NCBI RefSeq assembly: GCF_004634215.1
Contig: NZ_SMMH01000006.1
Span: 77,934-141,933, forward strand
Reading direction: 5' to 3'
DNA length: 64,000 bases
Source of the DNA: Deinococcus fonticola
Lineage (GTDB): Bacteria; Deinococcota; Deinococci; Deinococcales; Deinococcaceae
How positions within the stretch are numbered: position 1 is the first letter of the stretch; each line of letters opens with the position of its first letter. Under the pieces are notes generated by a model, which did no database searches, was not told where the DNA came from, and worked only from the letters and a program-made list of their open reading frames with translations. Positions 57,251 to 64,000 of the stretch are shown here, one piece after another. The translations under genes and the position numbers were made by a program.

Positions 57251-57364
57251 TGGGGCGCAGTTCTCCTGATGAGGACGGTTTCGAGGCACACCGCCGGGCT
57301 GAATTCAAATATCGAAGTTTGTCTAGCTCACGTGCGAACCGTATTTTAACCGGGCAGCCATGAC

Positions 57365-57487
57365 GTGCGCGTCTTAAGGACGTCCAGTTATTTCAGACTA
57401 CACGACGTGCGTGAAAAACAAATTGCGCAGCTCAGCCGCAACTTGCAGGAAGTTGCCAAGAATCGCAATACAGCTGCGCCCAAATAA
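57365..57487 (+). other. Possible small ORF in the 285-bp gap 57251-57535
   Basis: A GTG-started 40-codon frame encodes an amphipathic helix (VREKQIAQLSRNLQEVAKNR). There is no ribosome site and no recognised family. The gap is AT-richer than its surroundings and probably also carries the E1 alpha promoter on the other strand, but no clear -35/-10 pair was found. It could be chance or a gene remnant. Confidence 0.25.
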
Positions 57488-57488
57488 G

Positions 57489-57517
57489 CGAAGGAGCAGC
57501 AACGTTGCTCTCCTTCG
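57489..57517. terminator. Strong hairpin after the class V PLP gene
   Basis: CGAAGGAG...CTCCTTCG flanks the self-complementary AGCAACGTTGCT, forming a long stem 19 bp past the stop of the minus-strand gene. The minus-strand tail (CTTATTT) is moderately T-rich. Confidence 0.6.
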
Positions 57518-57535
57518 GCACGCCTGAGGTTAAGA

Positions 57536-59137
57536 TCAGTAGGCGAAGAACACCAGATCGCGCGGCACGTTCGGGGGAATGGTTCTGCCCTGCTGCGGCA
57601 CGGCCAGGGATTCGGCCAGTTGCCGCGCCTCTGCCAGATACTCTGCGAAAGGCACCGGGCCGGGAACCTGCTGCGGCCCTTCGCCACCGAACAGCTGGGG
57701 GCCCGCACTGTCATGAGGATGAGACCACGCCCCGGAATGCCAGTCGAAGTGGTATAGCGGCACAAACCGCTCACCGTACTCGGCCACGAACTCCAGGGCA
57801 TCCAGGATGAACTCCACCTCTTCATCCGTGGACCACGGCGCCAGGTTCAGGCGCGTCCAGCCGGGCTTCACTCCCTCCATATCGCCCAGGATGCACTGCA
57901 GGTAACGGTCGGAGTGGGCGTCGTCAATGTTCAGCAGGCGGTGGCCGTACGGCCCGGCGCAGGCGCAGCCGCCACGCGACTGAATGCCGAACAGGTCATT
58001 CAGCAGCCTGACCACGAAGCGCGGGTGCAACTGTCCCCCACTGGAAGTGCCGACCAGAAACGACAGGAAGGCCAGGCGCGGGGCCTCAGGGTTGCCCAGC
58101 ACCCGGATGCGCGGATGGAACCGCAGGCGGGCCATCGCCCGGCCGAAGAGTTCGTGCTCACGCGCTGTCAGGTGGGCCACCCCCAGCTCCTCTTTCACCT
58201 TGAAGGTCAGGGCCGTGCGCACCTTGCCGATGATGGCGGGGGTGCCGGCGTCCTCGCGCGCTTCGATGTCCGAGATGTAGGCGTGTTTGGAAGGGGTCAC
58301 GTACTTCACCGTTCCCCCCCCTGCCGTGGTGGGGGTGCTCAGGTGATAGAGGTGCTGCTGGAAGCACAGCAGTCCCGGCGTTCCCGGCCCGCCCACGAAC
58401 TTGTGCGGGCTGAGAAACACCGCGTCGTAGCCGTCCGGTCGCCCCGGCTTCATGTCGATCTCGACGTAGGGACCACTGGCCGCAAAATCGAAGAAGGCGT
58501 GCGCTCCATGCGCGTGGAGCAGTCGCGCCACCGAGCGCGTGTCGGTCAGCAGCCCGGTCACGTTGCTGGCCGCGCTGAACGATCCGATCTTGGGCCGCCC
58601 GGCATAGGCAGGATTTTTCAGTTCGACCAGCAGGGCGTCCAGGTCGAGGTTCCCCTTCGGACACAGCGGGATTTCCACCACTTCGGCCAGCGTTTCACGC
58701 CAGCTCACCTCGTTGCTGTGGTGTTCGTAGGGGCCGACGAACACCACCGGTCGCTGTTCGGCAGGAAGCGCAGCCAGCACCGTCTCGCGGTGGGCACTGC
58801 TGACCGTCAGGCCCAGGATGTCCTGCAGGCGACGCACCGCCGCCGTGCTGCCCGAACCGCAGAACACCAGTTTGCAGGTCTCGTCCCCGCCCAGTTGCCC
58901 GCGAATGTAGTCCTGGGCCTGGTGCGTCAGCAGGGTGCTGTGAGCACCGGTGGCGCTGTCCTCGGTGTGGGTGTTGGCGTACAGCGGCAGCACCAGCTCC
59001 TCGATGCGGCGCTCCACACTTTTGAGGGGTTTACCGGAGGCCACGTAGTCGGCGTAGGTGACTTTGCGCTGGCCGAACGGCGTAGGCACACTGACATCCT
59101 GACCCAGCAGGTCAGCCCTTAACGCGGCGAAGTCCAT
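57536..59137 (-). CDS. Aminotransferase class V-fold PLP enzyme (cysteine desulfurase-like)
   Basis: This 533-residue enzyme has the PLP Lys in FLSPHKFVGGPGTPGLL, an Asp-containing HAFFDFAASGPYVEID and a Cys-rich loop IQSRGGCACAGPYGH, where cysteine desulfurases carry the catalytic Cys. It is ~120 residues longer than SufS/NifS, with an N-terminal extension and a long C-terminus. No Fe-S assembly genes are adjacent, so sulfur transfer or another PLP reaction is open. TACACT is 6 nt before the ATG (leaderless), with a 23-bp inverted repeat just upstream. Confidence 0.85.
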   Translation of the reverse strand: MDFAALRADLLGQDVSVPTPFGQRKVTYADYVASGKPLKSVERRIEELVLPLYANTHTEDSATGAHSTLLTHQAQDYIRGQLGGDETCKLVFCGSGSTAAVRRLQDILGLTVSSAHRETVLAALPAEQRPVVFVGPYEHHSNEVSWRETLAEVVEIPLCPKGNLDLDALLVELKNPAYAGRPKIGSFSAASNVTGLLTDTRSVARLLHAHGAHAFFDFAASGPYVEIDMKPGRPDGYDAVFLSPHKFVGGPGTPGLLCFQQHLYHLSTPTTAGGGTVKYVTPSKHAYISDIEAREDAGTPAIIGKVRTALTFKVKEELGVAHLTAREHELFGRAMARLRFHPRIRVLGNPEAPRLAFLSFLVGTSSGGQLHPRFVVRLLNDLFGIQSRGGCACAGPYGHRLLNIDDAHSDRYLQCILGDMEGVKPGWTRLNLAPWSTDEEVEFILDALEFVAEYGERFVPLYHFDWHSGAWSHPHDSAGPQLFGGEGPQQVPGPVPFAEYLAEARQLAESLAVPQQGRTIPPNVPRDLVFFAY

Positions 59138-59143
59138 CTGCCC

Positions 59144-59172
59144 AGTGTAACGAACACTCCCCTCCTGTTCGT
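59144..59172 (-). promoter_or_regulatory. Promoter element with 7-9-7 inverted repeat
   Basis: On the minus strand TACACT occupies 59149-59144. Directly upstream is ACGAACA-N9-TGTTCGT (59150-59172), a perfect inverted repeat covering the spacer/-35 region. It is a likely repressor or activator site. The N11 spacing between CGAAC and GTTCG excludes a standard Gram-positive LexA box. Confidence 0.6.
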
Positions 59173-59230
59173 GGATAAAACTCGTCAGTTGCGCGGTATC
59201 CCCGGACGCCCAGCCCTCCTCTCACGTCAC

Positions 59231-59258
59231 TTTGCTTTGCCCCAAAAGCGTCTACACT
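59231..59258 (+). promoter_or_regulatory. mnmG promoter (-35 TTTGCT, -10 TACACT)
   Basis: TTTGCT 59231-59236 and TACACT 59253-59258 are separated by 16 bp. A GTG start follows 6 nt after the -10 and an ATG 9 nt after. Confidence 0.6.
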
Positions 59259-59264
59259 CGTTCG

Positions 59265-61073
59265 GTGATGAGCGGCTGGAATGTCATGGTGATCGGCGGC
59301 GGGCACGCCGGAATAGAGGCGGCCTGGGCGGCGGCGAAGTTTGCGCGCGTGGCCCTGATGATCGGCAACCCCGCCACGCTGGGGCGCATGCCGTGCAACC
59401 CGGCGGTCGGCGGCCCTGGGAAAAGTCAACTGGTCTTCGAGATTCAGGCGATGGGTGGTCTGATGGGCCACCTGGCTGACCAGACCGCCATTCACACCCG
59501 CGTGCTGAATGCCAGCAAAGGGCCGGCCGTGCAGTCCCTGCGCGTGCAGAACGAGCGCGACGCTTACGCCGAGTACGCGCAGGACATCCTGCTGAACCAC
59601 CCCAACATCGACATCATCCGCGCGGAAGCGGCCGACCTGGAAACCGACGGGCAGGGTGGCTGGCAGGTGGTGACCACCGACGGCCGCCGCTACGCCGCCC
59701 GCAGCGTGGTGATCGCCGCAGGGACGTTTATGCGGGCGCAGACCTGGTATGGCCGGCAAAGCCGCCCGGAGGGTCGTCAGGGCGAGCCGCCCTCACGCTT
59801 CCTCTCCTCTGCTCTGGAGCGTGGCGGGCACCGGTTAAAACGGTACAAGACCGGCACACCACCGCGCGTTCGCGCAGATTCGGTGCAGTTTGCCGACCTC
59901 CTGGAAATCCCCGCCGACCCTGACCCGCGCGGCTTCACCGGCAAGCCTGGCCCGCTGGCTGCGCGCTCGCCCACCTGGCAGACCCACACCACTGCCCGAA
60001 CCCATGAGTTGATCCAGCAGAATATCCACGAGTCGCCCATGTACGCGGGTGACATCGAGGGTCTGGGGCCGCGTTATTGCCCCAGCATCGAGGACAAGGT
60101 CATCAAGTTTGCGCACCATGACCGCCATCTGCTGTTCGTGGAACCGGACGGCGTGGACACCAGCGAGGTGTACCTGCAGGGCTTCAGCTCCTCGCTGCCG
60201 CCGCGCCTGCAGGACGAACTGGTGCGTACCCTGCCGGGCTTCGAGCAAGCAGTTATTCACCGCTACGCCTACGCCGTGGAATACGACGTGGTGGACTCGA
60301 CCGAGCTGACCCTGAACATGGAGTCGCGCCGCATGCCTGGGATATTTACCGCCGGACAGATCAACGGCACCAGCGGATACGAGGAAGCGGCGGCCCAGGG
60401 TCTGATTGCCGGCGCCGCTGCTGCACGCCGTTCCGACGGCCTGAGCGCCCTGCATGTTTCACGTGAAACGGGCTACCTGGGCGTGCTGCTGGATGATCTG
60501 GTGTTCAAGGGCAGCGAAGAACCCTACCGCATGATGACCAGCCGCGTGGAGCACCGCCTGCTGGTACGCCAGGACAACGCCGACGAGCGCATGACGCCCC
60601 TGGCCCACCAGATGGGCTTGGTGGACGACACCGTTGCCAGTGCTGTGACCGAACGTTACCAGCGCATTGCGGGCGCGGTAGCCCAGCTGGCCACTCAGCG
60701 GATTGAGGGCACCGACGGCACAGCCTACCTGCGCCGCCCGGAGTTTCACCTGGACGATCTCGAAGCACTGGGGTTCACGCTGCCGGAACTGAACCGGGCT
60801 GACCGTGAAGCGGTGGAGATTCGCATAAAATATGCAGGCTACATCGCCCGCGCCGAGCAGCAGCTCAGATCGGAAGCAAAGGCACGTACACTGACCCTCG
60901 CTGAAATTGATTACCAGGCGGTGCCGTCACTGTCCAATGAAGCGCGCGAAAAGCTGTCGCGCTTGCGACCAGGCACTGTCGAGCAGGCCAGCAGGATTGC
61001 CGGGGTGCGCACCACTGACATCAGCGCGCTATTGGTGCATCTGCGGCGGGCCAGGATTTCACGGGAAACTTGA
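59265..61073 (+). CDS. mnmG: tRNA uridine-5-carboxymethylaminomethyl modification enzyme MnmG (GidA)
   Basis: MnmG, with MnmE, modifies the wobble uridine of several tRNAs using FAD. The ~602-residue protein has the FAD motif [72 protein letters not shown] and [19 protein letters not shown] 59265 fits a leaderless transcript best; ATG 59268 is the alternative. A near-perfect parS site lies within the coding sequence at the codons for HVSRET. It heads mnmG-(LAGLIDADG-like)-rsmG-parA-parB. Confidence 0.95.
   Translation: MMSGWNVMVIGGGHAGIEAAWAAAKFARVALMIGNPATLGRMPCNPAVGGPGKSQLVFEIQAMGGLMGHLADQTAIHTRVLNASKGPAVQSLRVQNERDAYAEYAQDILLNHPNIDIIRAEAADLETDGQGGWQVVTTDGRRYAARSVVIAAGTFMRAQTWYGRQSRPEGRQGEPPSRFLSSALERGGHRLKRYKTGTPPRVRADSVQFADLLEIPADPDPRGFTGKPGPLAARSPTWQTHTTARTHELIQQNIHESPMYAGDIEGLGPRYCPSIEDKVIKFAHHDRHLLFVEPDGVDTSEVYLQGFSSSLPPRLQDELVRTLPGFEQAVIHRYAYAVEYDVVDSTELTLNMESRRMPGIFTAGQINGTSGYEEAAAQGLIAGAAAARRSDGLSALHVSRETGYLGVLLDDLVFKGSEEPYRMMTSRVEHRLLVRQDNADERMTPLAHQMGLVDDTVASAVTERYQRIAGAVAQLATQRIEGTDGTAYLRRPEFHLDDLEALGFTLPELNRADREAVEIRIKYAGYIARAEQQLRSEAKARTLTLAEIDYQAVPSLSNEAREKLSRLRPGTVEQASRIAGVRTTDISALLVHLRRARISRET
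60455..60470. other. parS centromere site inside mnmG
   Basis: TGTTTCACGTGAAACG matches the widespread ParB-binding consensus TGTTTCACGTGAAACA at 15 of 16 positions. It lies about 1.8 kb upstream of parA. Confidence 0.9.
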
Positions 61074-61088
61074 CGGTGAAACAGCCGG
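61057..61088. repeat. parS-like direct repeat, copy 1
   Basis: A 32-bp element beginning TTTCACGGGAAACTTGACGG and ending GCCGG overlaps the 3' end of mnmG. The first part is a degenerate parS (TTTCACGGGAAAC), and the second part repeats the half site GGTGAAACA. Copy 2 differs by one base. Confidence 0.75.
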
Positions 61089-61123
61089 TTTAAATCGGGC
61101 CGGATCACTTGACCCACCGGGCG

Positions 61124-61155
61124 TTTCACGGGAAACTTGACGGTGAAACAACCGG
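61124..61155. repeat. parS-like direct repeat, copy 2
   Basis: This is the same 32-bp element as at 61057-61088 with one substitution, 67 bp further on. The parS-like core 61122-61137 matches the consensus at 13 of 16 positions. Confidence 0.75.
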
Positions 61156-61164
61156 GAGGTTTCT

Positions 61165-61485
61165 TTGACGGAATTTGAACAAGGCCTGCTGCTGGGCGTC
61201 CTGATCGGCGAGGGTCACTTTGGTGGGGATGGCCGCCAGCCCCAGATTACGGTGCGTATGCACACCAAACACGCCCAACTGTTTCAGACGCTGGTGAGGT
61301 TGTGTCCGGCTTCCAAGCTGTACGGGCCATATGAACACGGTGGCCGCAGCTATTACCAGTGGATGGTGCGCGGCGATTCCCTGCGGCAGCAACTCGTGCC
61401 CCTGCTGGACAGGTTGCCACTGCAACAGACCGATACGCACGTCTACGAACGCTATATGGACATGAAAGAGAGGTACGCCCTGTGA
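61165..61485 (+). CDS. Small LAGLIDADG-like protein
   Basis: This 106-residue protein has [20 protein letters not shown] near the N-terminus, resembling a single LAGLIDADG motif of homing endonucleases ([11 protein letters not shown]). [19 protein letters not shown] follows, then YYQWMVRG strands as in that fold. The start is TTG with GGGAGG about 5 nt upstream. It is between mnmG and rsmG and overlaps rsmG by 4 bp (GTGA). With intact neighbours and coupled translation it looks domesticated rather than an active invader. The function is unknown. Confidence 0.7.
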   Translation: MTEFEQGLLLGVLIGEGHFGGDGRQPQITVRMHTKHAQLFQTLVRLCPASKLYGPYEHGGRSYYQWMVRGDSLRQQLVPLLDRLPLQQTDTHVYERYMDMKERYAL

Positions 61486-62231
61486 GCAGCATGACCGGGA
61501 ACGGGGAAGCCCTGCTACTGGGCGGCGCGGCGGCATTAGGAATCAAGCTTGAGGCCGAGCAGGTCGCCGCCTTCAGGCAGTTGTACGCGCTGCTGCTGGA
61601 AGGCAACGCCAGACTGAACCTGACCGCCCTGAAAACCGAACAGGACATCGTGCTCAAGCATTTCGTGGATTCGCTGTCGTGCCTGCGGGGTTATCACCTT
61701 GACACCCCGGCGAAAGTCCTCGACCTGGGAACGGGTGGCGGCTTTCCGTCTCTGCCGCTAGCCATTGCCCGCCCCACACTGGAGCTGGTGCCGATGGACG
61801 CCACGCGCAAGAAGATCGACTTCGTGCGTGAAACGGCCCACACCCTGGGGTTGTCCCGGGTGACGCCCGTCGTGGGGCGCGCAGAAACCCTCGGGCGAGA
61901 CCCCGAATTGCGTGCCCAGCACGACCGGGTGGTGGCGCGCGCCGTGAGTGCCTTGCCGATCCTGGTGGAACTGGCGCTGCCTTTTCTGAAGGTCGGGGGG
62001 CTGCTGCTGGCTCAGAAAGGCGCGCTGTCCGGCGATGAACTGGACGCCGGCGCACAGGCCGCGCTGGAAGTGGGGGGGCGGATTCAGGAAGTGGACGAGT
62101 TCACCCTGCCCAGCCTAGGCGACGCACGCACGCTGGTGGTCGTCGAGAAAATCAGAGCGACCCCGCCGCGTTACCCGAGGCGCGACGGACTTCCCAACCA
62201 GCAACCGCTATTCTGGACAGCCAAGGGATAG
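61482..62231 (+). CDS. rsmG: 16S rRNA (guanine-527-N7)-methyltransferase RsmG (GidB)
   Basis: RsmG methylates G527 of 16S rRNA. The 249-residue protein has [20 protein letters not shown], the SAM motif [41 protein letters not shown] and [18 protein letters not shown], all diagnostic. The GTG start overlaps the previous gene's stop. It is 7 bp upstream of parA. Confidence 0.95.
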   Translation: MSSMTGNGEALLLGGAAALGIKLEAEQVAAFRQLYALLLEGNARLNLTALKTEQDIVLKHFVDSLSCLRGYHLDTPAKVLDLGTGGGFPSLPLAIARPTLELVPMDATRKKIDFVRETAHTLGLSRVTPVVGRAETLGRDPELRAQHDRVVARAVSALPILVELALPFLKVGGLLLAQKGALSGDELDAGAQAALEVGGRIQEVDEFTLPSLGDARTLVVVEKIRATPPRYPRRDGLPNQQPLFWTAKG

Positions 62232-62238
62232 GAGACGA

Positions 62239-62988
62239 ATGAAGACAATTGGAATCGTCAACCAGAAAGGTGGAGTGGGGAAGACGACCACCGCCGTGAA
62301 CCTGGCGGCTTACCTGGCGGCCGGGGGCCGCAAAGTCCTGCTGCTGGATATGGATCCCCAGGGAAACGCCACCAGTGGCCTGGGCCTGCGCGGTTCGGCG
62401 CATGGCCTGTACGAGGCCCTGGGGGAACCGTCGCGCAGCGGCGAATACACGCTGCCCAGCACCCAGGAAAACCTGAGCGTGCTGCCGGCCACGCCCGATC
62501 TGGCCGGGGCCGGCGTGGAACTGGCCGACGACCCGGACGCCCTGGCGCGGCTGCTGGCCAGCATCCAGGGCTATGACCTGGTGGTGGTGGATGCCCCACC
62601 CAGCCTGGGGCCTCTCACCGTCAACATCCTGGCGGCGGTCGATGCCCTGGTGATTCCGGTACAGGCCGAGTACTACGCCCTGGAGGGCCTGGCTGGCCTG
62701 ATGGAAACCATCGAGCGCGTTCAGGATGGCCTGAACCCCAGGCTCAAGGTGCTGGGCGTGGCCCTGACCATGCTGGACAGCCGCACCAACCTGGCCCAGG
62801 AAGTCGAGAGCATGGTCCGGCAGCACTTCGGCGAACTGGTGTTCTGGTCCGTGGTCCCCAGAAACGTGCGGCTCAGCGAAGCCCCCAGTTTCGCCAAGGC
62901 CATCAACACCTTCGCCCCTCTTTCCAGTGGCGCCGCCGCTTACAAGCGCCTCTCCGAGGAGGTACTGCAACGTGTCGAAAAAATCTAG
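62239..62988 (+). CDS. parA: Chromosome partitioning ATPase ParA (Soj)
   Basis: This 249-residue deviant-Walker ATPase has [53 protein letters not shown] and [16 protein letters not shown] [18 protein letters not shown]. It is the short chromosomal Soj type without an N-terminal DNA-binding domain. The GGAG ribosome site is present. Its 3' end overlaps parB by 17 bp. Confidence 0.95.
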   Translation: MKTIGIVNQKGGVGKTTTAVNLAAYLAAGGRKVLLLDMDPQGNATSGLGLRGSAHGLYEALGEPSRSGEYTLPSTQENLSVLPATPDLAGAGVELADDPDALARLLASIQGYDLVVVDAPPSLGPLTVNILAAVDALVIPVQAEYYALEGLAGLMETIERVQDGLNPRLKVLGVALTMLDSRTNLAQEVESMVRQHFGELVFWSVVPRNVRLSEAPSFAKAINTFAPLSSGAAAYKRLSEEVLQRVEKI

Positions 62989-63814
62989 TCTAGGGCGGGG
63001 CCTCAGCGCTCTGATTCCTAAAAAGGAAGTGGAGGCGGGCAGCGGCACGCAGGTGCAGTCCCTCAGCCTGAATCTCGTCACCCAGGCCGCCTACCAGCCC
63101 AGGCAGGTGTTCGAAGCTGGAGCCCTGGCAGAACTGGCCCAGAGCATCCGTGAAAAGGGCGTGCTGCAACCCCTGCTGGTGCGCCCACGCGGCGACGCCT
63201 TCGAGATCGTGGCCGGCGAACGCCGCTGGCGGGCCAGTCAATTGGCGGGCCTCAGTGAAATTCCGGTGATTATCCGCGACCTGGGCGACCGAGAGGCGCT
63301 GGAAATTGCGATTATCGAGAACCTGCAACGCGAAGACCTAGGAGCGCTGGAAGAAGCCCGCGCCTACCAGGCCCTGCTCGACCACGGCCTGAACCAGGAA
63401 GGGGTGGCGCAGGCGGTCGGGAAGGGGAGAAGCACCGTGACCAACGCCCTGCGGCTGCTGACCCTGCCGGAAGCCGCCCTGAAGGCCCTGGACGGCGGCC
63501 AGATCAGTGCCGGACATGCGCGGGCGATTCTGGCCCAGCCGGAAAAAGACCGCGCCTGGGCCCTGGAGCAGATCACCACGCGCGGCCTGAACGTCCGGGA
63601 AGCCGAAGCCCTGAAGCGGGAGAGCAGGGCGCCACAGCCGATCAAGGTCAACCCGCCGCGCGCCTACCGTCAGGTGGAACTTGACCTAAGCCGCCGCACC
63701 GGAACGAAAGTCAAAATCACCGGCGAGGACAAAGGCAAGGTGGAATTCAACTATGCCTCCCGCGAGGAGCTGGATCGTCTGCTGAACCTGCTTGGGTACG
63801 AGGCCGAGGAGTAA
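62972..63814 (+). CDS. parB: Chromosome partitioning protein ParB (Spo0J)
   Basis: This 280-residue CTP-dependent parS-binding clamp starts from GTG ([16 protein letters not shown], the N-terminal ParA-activating basic segment). It contains [20 protein letters not shown], the CTP-binding [17 protein letters not shown] and [20 protein letters not shown], and the helix-turn-helix [20 protein letters not shown] ribosome site AGGAGG precedes the GTG by 9 nt. The binding sites are the parS motifs in and after mnmG. Confidence 0.95.
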   Translation: MSKKSSLGRGLSALIPKKEVEAGSGTQVQSLSLNLVTQAAYQPRQVFEAGALAELAQSIREKGVLQPLLVRPRGDAFEIVAGERRWRASQLAGLSEIPVIIRDLGDREALEIAIIENLQREDLGALEEARAYQALLDHGLNQEGVAQAVGKGRSTVTNALRLLTLPEAALKALDGGQISAGHARAILAQPEKDRAWALEQITTRGLNVREAEALKRESRAPQPIKVNPPRAYRQVELDLSRRTGTKVKITGEDKGKVEFNYASREELDRLLNLLGYEAEE

Positions 63815-63821
63815 TACGGAA

Positions 63822-64000
63822 CTAAATTGAGTTCAGAACATTTCGAATCCAAGGGAAGAAGGTGAGCGAGCGGACCACTGAAGGATTGGCCATCAGGCGC
63901 TGGCACTCCTGACTCAACACCTCCTCGACCTCATCCAGGGATTTGAACGTCCGGTTCGCCACCGGACGTTTCACCTGACCGACCAGCGGCTCTGCGGGCG
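63822..64000 (-). mobile_element. IS630-type transposase, C-terminal fragment at window edge
   Basis: On the minus strand a frame enters from the right edge and ends at TAG 63824-63822, reading GQVKRPVANRTFKSLDEVEE, then CQRLMANPSVVRSLTFFPWI. This is the usual C-terminus of IS630-family DDE transposases. Only ~58 residues are visible, so completeness and the inverted repeats cannot be judged. Confidence 0.65.

Noticed and set aside
57365..57487. Real peptide gene
   Set aside because: Kept only as a low-confidence note: no ribosome site, no family, GTG start, and the frame could be chance.
59150..59172. SOS (LexA) box
   Set aside because: The arms CGAAC/GTTCG are 11 bp apart instead of 4, which does not fit the Gram-positive LexA site.

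Overview
The window is a high-GC bacterial chromosome segment whose gene content and promoter style point to Deinococcus. The indicators are a FrnE-type disulfide isomerase with the extra C-terminal cysteine pair, many genes whose start codon lies only 5-7 nt after a TANNNT -10 element (leaderless mRNAs, common in Deinococcus), a ChlI-ChlD fusion paired with CobN, and a PNPase with a long Arg/Gly-rich tail. Genes are densely packed on both strands. No rRNA, tRNA or CRISPR array was seen.

Region 1 (1-19.8 kb) is a late cobalamin synthesis and uptake block on the minus strand. A cobalamin riboswitch followed by an intrinsic terminator (about 18.7-19.0 kb) precedes btuF, cobO, a NiCoT Ni/Co permease, cobN (with an N-terminal 2Fe-2S-like domain), a SAM methyltransferase, a SWIM zinc-finger protein, a fused chelatase ATPase/VWA subunit, cbiA, a PLP desulfhydrase-like gene and cbiB. 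Most junctions overlap by 4 bp. A second minus-strand group, cobD/cobC-like decarboxylase, cobQ, cobU and cobT (cut by the window edge), lies on the far side of bioB. A CobC-like phosphatase sits upstream of the riboswitch.

Region 2 (19.8-36.6 kb) is mixed. It holds a MerR regulator with a BtrH-like partner, an M24 peptidase, a choice-of-anchor-I lipoprotein, frnE, a two-gene ABC exporter, a frameshifted AT-richer Ser/Thr kinase gene with a zinc ribbon and a helix-hairpin-helix tail, exported phosphoesterase and phytase-like proteins, a metallo-beta-lactamase-fold hydrolase, a lipoprotein and a lipoprotein cyclophilin.

Region 3 (36.7-53.3 kb) holds pnp, an exported WD40-like protein, dkgB-gntK, the ECF biotin transporter bioYMN, SDR and DinB genes, map, paaZ, a diguanylate cyclase, xseA, divergent crcB/corA, another SDR and a DUF4304 protein. 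bioB (region 1) and bioY (here) carry the same 30-bp inverted repeat over their promoters, so biotin synthesis and uptake appear co-regulated although 38 kb apart.

Region 4 (53.3-64 kb) contains a branched-chain-type 2-oxoacid dehydrogenase operon (E1 alpha, E1 beta, a small membrane protein, E2), a class V PLP enzyme, and the replication/segregation-associated cluster mnmG, a LAGLIDADG-like small protein, rsmG, parA and parB with parS-like sites in and just after mnmG. The window ends inside an IS630-type transposase gene.
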